Origin: Brachypodius melanocephalos
Taxonomy: Eukaryota > Chordata > Aves > Passeriformes > Pycnonotidae
Direction of reading: 5' to 3'
DNA: 64,000 nucleotides
Assembly (NCBI GenBank): GCA_013398615.1
Contig: VZSR01003807.1
Span: 11,752,066-11,816,065, forward strand
Positions 54,421-64,000 of this stretch are shown in pieces; position 1 is the stretch's first letter; the number at the start of each line of letters is the position of its first letter. The notes under the pieces were generated by a model. That model was not told the origin of the DNA, did not search any database, and worked only from the letters and a program-made list of their open reading frames with translations. Position numbers and translations under genes: made by a program.

Positions 54421-56162
54421 CCCTTTTTATGTCAGCTGGAATTGCAAAGATAAATTTTGCTCTCTTGTCTTTGTGCATACACTTGAAATAACTGTAATTC
54501 TCCCTTAGACCCACAGTTTCCAGCAGAAGCTTCTGTATTCCGTAGGGCACTCCATAGGCAATGTCTGTAAGCCCAGACAGAAGTGCAATCCCTAATTTCA
54601 GGCAAGGCACCCCTGCAGGGCTCTTTGTGCTGCCCCAAGCCTCTCTGCAGAGCTGCTCACTGCCTTTGGTGATCATCTCATCTCACCTGACTTCTGAGGG
54701 TGTGTTGGGGAGTAACTTCTTTCATTTTCAGGCAGTCTCATTTTAAATCTCTCTAGGCTTCCCCTTGTTCTCCAGGGCACACAGGTGAGGAAGTTTATCA
54801 CTTGTTGTAACTTCATAGACTTCAATGGAGTTATACAATGAATCTTTCTTCCCAGTGCTTTATTTCAAAACATTGGAAATAAAGTTTCTTGGACTCTGTT
54901 TGCATTACATCAGCTTTCTCACAGAAATTATTTTCTTTTTTAGCATCCTGGATTAATCTAAAGCCTAGCACAAATATAGGACTCATTAAATGTAATTTGT
55001 CTGAGAAACAGAATAATAAGGTTGCACCATGATGTTATGTAGCTGAATATGTTTCTTTTTAGCAGCTAGAACACAGGACGAGGATTCAGGAAGCTATTTG
55101 ACAAACATAAAATTAAGCACTTAACAATTCTGTTTCTCATATTTTCCATCTGTAAAATGGGGGCATTGATATTTCTTTCTTTGAATAGCATTTCTGATTT
55201 AATGATCTATGATTATCATTACTACTGTTCAGAGTGGCATCAACTCTGTTCCGAATTGGTTATAATTAGAATGTTTAGATGAATGAAGGCAATTACGAAG
55301 CCTATATGCCACAAACAGTTAAGCCCATGATTTATTTTTGTGTCTCTAAGTAATGGCAGTTACTTCATTGCTCACAGGAGTAAAACTTAGCACATTGGAA
55401 GTGTTTGCAGGACTACAAATGTAAGGCTTTAAGAAACTTCCATTCTTAAATAGAAATAAATAATAGTAGATTTCTCAGGGTAGTTTATTTTAACTCTATG
55501 TTATAGCATGTTGTGGGATGAGTCTTAATTTGGTTCACAAAACTGAAAGTTTGGTCATTGATGCTAAGTATTGGCTTTCGTATCATTCAATATGTTTTTG
55601 CAGTAAAGAAATTCTTCTTTAAGTTTTGTCTCCAGTTCAAAAGCTTATTGTTAAATACACTTTGTTAATAAGAAGCCTGACTCATGTCAGGCTGTGCTGG
55701 CAAGGACTGATTACCAGGGATATCAAACAGACCTGTTCCCATTCCACTGCCAGAACAGTTATCTTCAGAGTTTGCTTAAGAAAGGATTAATTTTACTCCA
55801 AAGAAACAGTTCACATTTTCACATTGCAAGGGTTTTGTTTTCCGTGTGATGATAGCTAGTTACTCAACTTTACCAAGGATTGGGAAAAAATCACCCAAAC
55901 ACATGCTGAAAGAAATTCTCCTGTAGTGATAGAAAACCACCAAACTGTGCAAATATGATAGATGAGCATCAAAAGAAGCAAGTTCTGGACAGCTGCAGTT
56001 GAGGTGCTGAGAAGCAGTGAAGCCAGGGCTGCCTTCTGGAACAGGAAAAATCCATGTTGATGCACACACAGCCTGTTGCAATCTGGTAGTGGAGGAGTTT
56101 AGCTGTTGGGTACTCTTTTGTTTTCCATCCTTCAGTTATTTTTATTTCTTTTCTTTATACAG
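54421..56162. other. Intron end before the PHACTR2 basic-region exon
   Basis: The AT-rich sequence ends in the pyrimidine-rich acceptor tract from about 56115 to 56162 (ttttccatccttcag, then tttatttcttttctttatac followed by ag). No additional exon was seen. Confidence 0.8.
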
Positions 56163-56330
56163 TTGATGGTTTGGACAAGGCTTCAATTGCTAACTCAGAT
56201 GGACCAGCCCCAGGATCCCAAACTCCCCCCTTCAAGAGGAAGGGCAAACTCTCCAACATCGGCAAAATCTTTAAACCTTGGAAATGGCGGAAGAAGAAGA
56301 CCAGTGAAAAATTCCGAGAAACATCAGCAG
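56163..56330 (+). CDS. PHACTR2: PHACTR2 internal coding exon (N-terminal basic region)
   Basis: This 168-base exon encodes 55 complete codons plus split codons at both ends, beginning DGLDKASIANSDGPAPGSQT and ending in SEKFRETSA. Its centre holds the PPFKRKGKLSNIGKIF stretch followed by FKPWKWRKKK, the basic signature shared by the PHACTR family. The exact DGLDKASIANSDGP wording fits PHACTR2 rather than PHACTR1, 3 or 4, judged from memory of the family. The acceptor is a long pyrimidine tract ending in atacag, and the donor is cag followed by gtatgt. The exon starts with the last two bases of a codon, so the start codon lies in an upstream exon; if that exon ends in G the split codon is Val. 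PHACTR proteins bind G-actin and protein phosphatase 1 and act in actin regulation; basic N-terminal sequence of this type contributes to localisation in family members. No frameshift or stop is seen. Paralogue assignment is strong but not checked by alignment. Confidence 0.94.
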
Positions 56331-59291
56331 GTATGTCTGTGGCCCTTTGGTGGCAAATAGTAGAAAACATTGTGATGGTTTTGCAGGGCAACCTTTGAAA
56401 AGCTCTTTGAACTTGTTAGATGGCAGGGATTATTTAGGCATGGTGTTTGACATACAGAAAAACAGTTTGATCCTTGGCAAGGGAAAACCAAACCTTGTTC
56501 TGCTTCTGTCTTGAACCTAAAATACACAGCTGATTTGTTTACTATACGTATCCTCAAATATATTGGAAAACCTCCTGTCCTTCTGGTATTCGGTGCCTTG
56601 AATTATGAAACAAACCTTGCCTTCATGGGGACAGAAGTTTGGGTGAGAAATAGATGTGGCCATGCCCAGCAGAAGAACAAGGATCAGCTCTGCAGCCTCT
56701 GCCTTCACAGAGGCTGCTCTGCTCCTTCACTTCCCCACTGACAAGGCTGGAAGGATGGTCTGAAATCAAATGCTGTAACTGAATTATATTCTGTCTGAAA
56801 AAGAGGGATATTGAAGGCTGGGATTTAGTTAGCCAAACATAGTTGATTGGGGCCGCTTGAGATGCTGTGGGGTGTCCTGGCTGTTCTCCCAGAAGGTTTG
56901 ATATAATATTTGTCATCCTAAGCAGATGACAGCTCAAAACCCTGGGGCATCTGAAATGGCTGTAGACATCCTTGCTTGGAAAACTGAATGCCGCCCTGCA
57001 TATGTGTGTGTGTATCTTTGTGTCACTGCTCTAGCCAAACTTTCTCTGCAAAAATCCCAAACTCCTGGTTTGGGATTCAAACATTTGATCTTGTGGTTTC
57101 CTAAACTTGAGTCTAATTAGAGTCCAGTAAGCTTCTGTGACCTCTTTAGATTCATTGCCACAGTGCAAGCCCTCTGTCTATGGTCTTCCAAGGCTGTAGG
57201 CAATAAAACCAACTCTACTCTCCTAAAGTGTTTTCAGGAAGCTCCCCTGAACTCTTAGAAGTACACTGCTTGACATTTTAAACCCCTACCAACCCCTAAC
57301 AGTTACAGCAAGGAGCTCCATCGTTTGACCATGAAACTTCTGAAACAAACTTTATTTACGCAAAAATGAAAAAATAAGCCATTTTCTTTGGTGTCTTCAT
57401 CACTCCAGGTGCCAGCTGAAGTTTTGAACAGATGTCTGAGATCTTCAAATCCTTCTTTCTCTCCTTTTCCCTTTTTTTTTTCATTTCTTCACATGCCCTG
57501 CAACAAACACCCTGCTATTTCTTATATTATTGCAATTTAAAAAAAATTCCCCTCAGTCTGATACCTCCTTCACTGCTTCCTGTTTCCTTCAGCTTTCCCA
57601 ATACTTTTATCATTTTCCTAAAGCTAAGTTTTTTCTAGTTAATGACTCCTGAATGTTCTGCAGCTTCTCCTGGACAGGTATGTGATTTTATATGCAACAA
57701 ATTCTTCAGAGTAATGACCATTTATAAGCTGTGTATACAGAAATTCCCTAAGCTTTCACAATCTATTAGCACATCTAATTGTTATGCCATTAAAGAATAA
57801 CACATGTATCATTTTTCAACTATTTATAAAAAGTAATATCTGGTAAGTTCGTGTTAAAGATAGTATTTGTTGTGTTCTACTGTCTTTCTTCCAAGGGCCT
57901 GAATCCATTCTTGCAAGCATGACACATCAATTCTTATGATACCAAGGCAAAGCTTGTGTTTGTATTTCTTTTACAAAAGCAGGAAACTAAGCACAAAGAA
58001 ATTAAGGTCAACATTTTCAAAAGCGTCTCCTTAGCTACTCACTTCTACATAGCTTGTTGGTCTTGTTCATAATGTTGTGGTCCCTCAAGACACTGATTCG
58101 CTTTTAAACTGTGCATGGGATCACTTGTGTTTGTGTATGTGCCTCACGTGAGGCTGGAACTTGAACTGAGAAGTAGTTTGAATTGCATCCATCCTGCCTT
58201 AGATGGTAATTTCAGGGATGAATAAAAATAGTATTCCCCGTATTTCTTGAGAAAATAGACCCAGGACCAATGGAGACTGAGAAGATGCATTTGCGTGTTG
58301 CCCCTTGTTGCTTGCTCAGTGACATGACAGAAGAAACTTGCTTATCTAGCTTGAGAAGGAAATGGGAAGACATCCATTCAAAATAAAAATCCTACAGGAT
58401 ATCCTCTTCCTCACCCTACTCAATCAGAGATGTATTTACATTACTAAGTGGGGGCTGTGTGTGTGCCTGCCTCTTACATGCAGGAAGCCCATTTCCTGGC
58501 CTGGGACCAGGGGAGAGAGCGCAATGACCCTCATTTATTGCCAGTTCTCTTAACAGGGCTTCAGCATGGTAAATCCACATGCAGCTGAATAAAGGGTTTC
58601 TTCTAAGATAGAATGTGGGCTATTGGAAAGAACTCTCACTACTTTCTCAGAGTTTTTAATAAGCTTTTGGAAATAGGTTCTTGTTACGGCCTTGCCAGGA
58701 CATGTACCATGGAGCATTTTTGACTTAGGAGCAACTGGAAGATGTTTATAAACAGCAAATACCACAACCATCAAAAAAAGGAGGGATGTTTAGATGTTAG
58801 ATGTTAATATCTGTGCCAATGTGGGAATGATGGTTGGAATTTTTCCCTTTAGCAACGTATTTTCCACGCTCTATCTCAGAAAGTCTATTCTTTGGGCACT
58901 GGCTGTATGCTTTGTGCCTAGAGGGCTTTCATAATCAAGGAAAAATAAACATAAAATGTCATCATCTCAAAGGTTTCTCTCCTCTGCAATGTTTTGCTGC
59001 AAAGGAAAAGGCAGCAGTTTGTGTCTTGGCACAAAGTAGATGCCACTTCAAAGCTTCACTGCAAAACTGTATACAGAGAGGGATCAGAAGGCAATTTTAG
59101 CTCTTACTAGGTCAGAGAAAAATTAATAATCTGAATTCTCTCAAGCTTCTCTTGAAAGAACAAAACTAAATACTGGAGAATATCCAGAATCTCACAGCAC
59201 TCTCTGAGTAAAAGAATGGGATTTAAGACTGTCTGAGATTTGCAGCTGCTGACCATCACTGAGCAGTCTTTTTTGAGGGGATGAGGAAAGG

Positions 59292-59311
59292 GAGAGAGAG
59301 AGAGAGAGAGA
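59292..59311 (+). repeat. GA dinucleotide microsatellite
   Basis: About ten GA units lie within the PHACTR2 intron. Confidence 0.92.
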
Positions 59312-59739
59312 AGCTGCTTTTTAGGGTAAATTGTTCCCATTAGTAGTGTTACTATTAATTGTATTGGGCAAAACCCCATATATTTGTGAAGGGGAGGAAG
59401 ATTTACTGGAGTAAATGAGGGCTACATACAATACAATAAATTGACATCCTTTCTGATGGTTACACCTGAAGTCAGGGCAAGTTCTGCTTCTGACTGCAAT
59501 AGGGGAAGGATTTTGACCTGGGATTTTTTGATTCTTCTGGAGCATGAGACTGGAGATTGCCTGCCTGCCTTGCCTCAGACTTCTTCAGTAGGCAAGGACT
59601 CATAACCAGTTACCCTCACAGTAAGGACTGATCTCTTTGTAATCAATCTCAATACATACATGTACACAGATGGAAAAACTGTTCTTTCCATTTTATTATT
59701 GCTTGAAGTTATAAACAGTATGTTGGTATTCATGTTGAA

Positions 59740-59890
59740 ATTTTACATATATATTCACACCTTTATATATACATCTACGTGTATAGATTTATATATTTAC
59801 ATATCATATATATGACAGAAATGCTGATATATAAATACATTCACGTAGATATATATATATATACACACATTCTTATATACACATATTGCA
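59740..59890. repeat. Imperfect TA/CA-rich simple sequence
   Basis: Interrupted TATA, ACAC and TACA blocks extend over about 150 bases, including one pure stretch of TA near 59.85 kb. It is intronic. Confidence 0.88.
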
Positions 59891-61636
59891 GAAAAGATTC
59901 GTACTGATAGCATCAGGTCGTCACTCAGTATAATTGCACAGAGTTTTAAGAGTCTCAAATTGGTCTGCTGAGCTAATTGCTTTTGACTACTGTTACGTTT
60001 CAGCTCTCCTAAAATGATAGAGTTACAAAGTTAAGCATTCAGAAGTCAGGAAATGTTTGAATGATGGTGCTGGGTGACAGGACAGTACAAAATACTTGAC
60101 TGTGTAAATGTGAAATATATTGCATAAGCTAAAGTCTGCAATAAACCATAAATTATTATGATGAGTCCAACTGACTAAATAGTACCCAGTATAAGTTCCT
60201 AAGACAGGCTACTCATTCCTCTTACACAAGGGGATATATTTTTGCCACTTTGATTCAAATAAGGATTCTGCCTTTTTCTTTGCAGGAATTAAAATTATGA
60301 TACTAGCCTGCTTTTTTATGTTCTTTCGATGGGCTAAATAATATTTAAAATAAATTATATTTTCAAGCTGAATTAATTGAGCTTAATCAGTTTAAATAAA
60401 AACACCAATCATGACTAACATTTTAGAAGATGGAGGACTGGGACTTAAGCTTCTTATCTATTCACAAATTTTCTAGTATGTGAAATGAGATAGTTATGTC
60501 TCAAGGTTGTTATGAAACCTGTGTAATTTATGAAATGCTTTGAGGTTTTTTTAGTTGAAGTGTAAGAAGTTCGTGCCTTTTAATGACAATTGGCATTTCC
60601 CATGATAATTAATTCAATACAGTTGCTAATTCAATGTTGTAGAACTGAAAAATATATGATCCTGAAAACTAGAGAGAGGCATTGATGGGGGAAGGTCTGA
60701 TTCAATGTTCTTAAGCTTGATGGAAAAAACATTAATATTTTCAACTGGCATTTAATTGTCCCACAGATAAGTAAGAGATCATCTCATTTCACTGTCCCCA
60801 AGAAAACAGACGTAAAAAGGAAGCAGAGAGAAAAAAGAGTGAGAATTAAATAGTATCTGTAATGCTGAAATAATAATAAAACAATATTTATTATGCCAGC
60901 AGCAAAACAAGTATAAAGTGTGTGCATAAGGTGTTAATCCTTCAGGACTGTGTCAAAGATTTCAGTCTGTTTGTGAATGCATCTGCCCTCTAGAGACCGA
61001 GACATTCCATCCATGCCTGCCCACATAGTCCTCTGTCTTCATGACCCCCCATCTCTTTTAGAACAGTCTTTGTGGGACTGTTTCCCTACATGAAAAACTC
61101 TGTGCAAGCCTAAGGTGTGCTCCTGTGCCCATGTGTGACACGTAGTTACAAGGCACATGCTTTAAAAAATACAGGGGGGAAACTGGAAGAGCTTGTGAGT
61201 AATTTAGGTGTGGGACCCAAAGCAGCCTAACTTGACCAGAGTTCAGGCTACCACACTCTCCCCAAGAAGGCTGGCTGGTATGGAGAGTCTGCAGCCACAC
61301 TCACAGGCTCCTTTATGCTGTCAAATGTGACTTGAATGCTGCAGAGATTTGACCTTTAATGGACAGATCCCTCAAAGTATCTGAGTATATAGACACAGAC
61401 TTAATGCTAGCTTACATGTTCTTGAGCCAGTAATGCTTGGTTTGTGAGCTCTTGATCTCACAGGCATGAGTAGCTGGAGCTGGACTGGTCAAAATATTTA
61501 CTCCCTCCAGCTCTTCTGCCAAGAGTTGGTGCTATTTTGATGGGGAAATGTGTCCTATGTTGAGGAATTGCTGAATCCCTGCAATTTGCAGTGTGAGAAA
61601 TAAACCTATACTGTAAATTTGGAAAGTGCAGAATCT

Positions 61637-61935
61637 GAGGGACTTTTTACAAGAGCATGTAACAATAGAACAAAGGGGGATGGCTTTAAACTGGAAGAGG
61701 GCATGTTTAGATAAGATGTTAGGAAGAAATTGTTTACTTTGAGGGTGGTAAGGCACTGAACAGGTGGCCCAGAGTTGTTGTGGATACCCCATTGCTCTAG
61801 GCATTCACGACCAGGTTGGATGGGTGTTTGAGCAATCTGGGTTAGTGGAAGGTGTCCCTGCCCATGGCAGAGGGGTTGGAATGAGATGGTTTAAGGTCCC
61901 TTCCAGCTGAAACCCAAATTTTATCATTCTGTTCA
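61637..61935 (+). mobile_element. CR1 LINE 3' fragment, sense orientation
   Basis: The segment runs from gactttttacaagagcatgt through aaactggaagagggcatg, ttaggaagaaattgtttact, ggtggcccagagttgttgtg and gtggaaggtgtccctgccca to ggtcccttccagctgaaacc and tatcattctgt, the order of a CR1 3' end. It is 5'-truncated and diverged, lying within the PHACTR2 intron in the same orientation as the gene. No usable open frame remains. Confidence 0.92.
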
Positions 61936-62771
61936 ACCATCCCTTTCTGTGATGGAGAAGAGGAGTGGGAAGCTGTAAGCAGTATTGCCTTCAGGCACCT
62001 GAGATCAGCCAGTCTGGTTGTGTCAGCAGCTGAGTGAGTACCTGCTGCTGGGAAAGGTGTTTTGCTATGCACGAAGGACAGCTTTCTCAGAAGAGTCAAA
62101 CTGCCTCTCTCCTGCCTTCACAGGACCCTGTCCCTTCACTGTATGACTGAGTCACTCCAACGGGGCTGGCACAAGTGAGATTAAACACTGCAAGAGGTAT
62201 TATCACTCTGCATACAGCAATTAGACTGACTCCAGCGAGTGTTTGAATTAGTTGATGAGACAAATAGCCCTATCCCATAGCATTAACAGGATGAAGTCCA
62301 GCACAGCTGAAGCTTCAGTGTGGTGAAGCCCTGGTGTGCCCTCAGCTTGAGGTCCAAATGTCACATGGGTTTTGATTTCCGTATGCAAACAGAATCAGGA
62401 TAGGAGACTTTTCTCCTTTTCCTAACAGGAGAGACAAGATTTTACAAGTGATGTTCATATTTTGTGAACATTATGCACCATGGTCCCATGGTTCATTACA
62501 ATAATCTCCCAGATCACTGCATCGGTTTGGGGATGGGATGCAGTGTGGAGCTATTCTATTTTGACATTTGCAAATATTTTTCCCTATAAAACTATTCCCA
62601 TTTTTCCCGTGGAAAATAAACATAATAATTAGAATCCTTCATGCCACAGTCTTCTGCTTTTTTTTTAACCTAAAACCAGGATGCTGCACTTTTTTTTTCT
62701 GTGAAAGCCAACCAGCATTGATTGATGAGGATATTTCCTTTTAGAACGCAACTTTCTGACTTCTGTTAAAG

Positions 62772-62822
62772 ATTGTTTTTGTTGTTGTGTTTTGGGTTTT
62801 TTTTTTCTTCTTCTTCTTCCTT
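62772..62822 (+). repeat. T-rich and TTC-rich tract
   Basis: TTGTTG and T runs end in four TTC units, followed by tttaaacag. It resembles a strong polypyrimidine tract before an AG, 450 bases upstream of the RPEL exon (see findings). Confidence 0.85.
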
Positions 62823-63277
62823 TAAACAGCTTGCATGTCACAAGGGCTACTCTGTGTGTTGCTTGCTCTGAGCAGGATTTGTGTCTTACTACTCAAAACC
62901 TGTATGAAGCAGATGGAGGTATCTCCAGCTGAGCTACTCAATGTAGTCAGTGAGAAAAAGTTATTTTTACATGTTAAATGCCTATGCTAGGATAAGTTCA
63001 GTTTCATCCTCAAAGTACCTTTTTCCATTGACCATAAAAGAAGCTTCAAGGAGACTTGCTGAGCTGAAGATATTGGATTATACGAGTCTCAACTTTCTGT
63101 GCCTGAAATTGCAGGGCAATATTTTCAGACTGGCGATGAAAACTCAGACCACTTCTCCTGCAGAATCAGAGGAAACAAGTGTTCTCGTTCTCTAAAATAA
63201 AAATAGTTCTCTACATTTTTTTCACAGGCATCAGCAGTATGAGAATAAATCTGTTCTTAACTGTGCTTTTTCTTTAG

Positions 63278-63358
63278 TGTTGGAAAGGAAGATTTCGACA
63301 AGACAAAGCAGAGAGGAGCTGATAAGACGGGGAGTGCTGAAGGAAATGCCTGAGCAAG
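63278..63358 (+). CDS. PHACTR2: PHACTR2 coding exon carrying the first RPEL repeat
   Basis: This 81-base exon continues the frame of the exon at 56163-56330 exactly: the last G of that exon plus TG makes Val, giving ETSA-VLERKISTRQSREELIRR and then GVLKEMPEQ. ERKISTRQSREELIRRGVL is an RPEL-type actin-binding repeat, with the EEL-I-RRGVL helix core intact. Family knowledge: the N-terminal RPEL of PHACTR proteins binds monomeric actin, and three more RPEL repeats and the PP1-binding tail lie near the C-terminus, outside this window. The acceptor is gctttttctttag and the donor is caag followed by gtgata. The exon ends one base into a codon, consistent with an Asp following EQ as in PHACTR2 homologues. 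As I recall the human protein, KELPDQ is replaced here by KEMPEQ, a conservative change. Nothing indicates a pseudogene: splice sites and frame are intact. Confidence 0.94.
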
Positions 63359-64000
63359 GTGATAACACATTAACTAGAATTTAGCTACTAAGCACTAAAC
63401 ATGTATGATAAAGCCACTGTTGCTTTGTTTCCATGTAGTATAAATAGGTGTGAGGAGACAAACTGAGAAGTGTGAGAGGTAATTTGGGCCAGCTGACAAC
63501 TGAGGTTAAGTCAAGGGATTCGTGTTCTGTAACTGCTTCTGCTATAGGTGCTACAGCTGACTTCTGGTCATATCCTGGAGTATTTTGATGCTCCCTGTAA
63601 ATAAAGTGACTTCTGTGGCTCCTGCTTATTGTTTGCCAGAATTTTTTCGTATTAGTGGTGAATCTATTTTTGAGTCAAGGTCTGCTATCTTAAGCCACTA
63701 GAGTATAAAATGAGAAATTTTGGCTGAAAAAATAGGGGCTTTGGAACACAGAAAAATTAATATAATGCATTTCAGGTATCAAAAAGTACCAGTGCTGGGA
63801 TCATATGGATCCCACCACTATTACACAGGCCACAATCACAAATGGCACCAGCATAAATCTGTGGGGAAGAAATCACTTGTTTCAAAATGCTCTAAGGTTT
63901 AATAACTGGCATTAGTGAGAATTAGCATTTTGAAAACCTTGAGTAAGCCAAGGTAGATACCTCTATACTACATCCAGTTATGTTTCTTGTGGTATTCTCT
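63359..64000 (+). other. PHACTR2: Start of the next PHACTR2 intron
   Basis: The sequence after the gtgata donor has no coding signature and runs off the window end. A 60-codon open frame at 63720-63902 resembles no known family. The rest of the gene must lie to the right. Confidence 0.8.

Larger units (their letters stand above)
56331..63277 (+). other. PHACTR2: PHACTR2 intron between the basic-region and RPEL exons
   Basis: This 6,947-base phase-1 intron starts with gtatgt and ends in tctttag. It holds an AT-rich microsatellite near 59.74-59.89 kb, a short GA repeat at 59292-59311, a CR1 remnant at 61637-61935 and a T/TTC-rich tract at 62772-62822. No convincing extra coding exon was found. 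The frames inside it are short and match no family I recognise. Confidence 0.88.

Noticed and set aside
1..64000. CRISPR arrays, bacterial operons, tRNA or rRNA genes, intact retroviral genes
   Set aside because: No evenly spaced repeats of CRISPR type, no recognisable tRNA or rRNA sequence, and no retroviral protein motifs were seen on either strand by reading.

Overview
The window looks like avian genomic DNA. It carries CR1 LINE fragments in both orientations, introns that are AT-rich and otherwise poor in recognisable repeats, one short GC-rich CpG island, and two assembly gaps written as N. There is no sign of bacterial or viral gene organisation. Almost all open reading frames are short chance frames in non-coding DNA.

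The only protein-coding sequence I can support is on the + strand at the right end. Two exons (56163-56330 and 63278-63358) are separated by an intron of 6,947 bases and join in frame across a phase-1 boundary. Together they encode about 83 residues of the N-terminal part of a phosphatase and actin regulator, best matched to PHACTR2: a Ser/Pro-containing leader, a highly basic FKPWKWRKKK segment, and the first RPEL actin-binding repeat. The gene continues past both sides of this pair. The upstream exon begins mid-codon, so an earlier exon supplies the start, and the second exon ends mid-codon.

Layout: 1-9265 is non-coding. From 9266 to 11960 there is an array-like region with CCCTA/TAGGG pentamer repeats on opposite strands, a long TA/CA microsatellite, and an 820-base gap. 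From 11961 to about 28440 is non-coding sequence with a CR1 fragment near 20.8-21.3 kb. From about 28440 to 29120 is a CpG island interrupted by a 100-base gap, the best promoter and first-exon candidate in the window for the PHACTR2 gene. From 29.2 to 56.1 kb lies sequence interpreted as the large intron before the first visible coding exon, with two more CR1 remnants and simple repeats. After 56163 come the two PHACTR2 exons and their introns, including a fourth CR1 remnant at 61.6-61.9 kb.

I did not find an undescribed coding system. The most useful leads are the unresolved TAGGG array around the gap, the CpG island with its hidden 100 bases and candidate alternative first exons, and a small hairpin/direct-repeat cluster near 51.5 kb. 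No alignments or searches were run, so family names rest on recognised sequence patterns.
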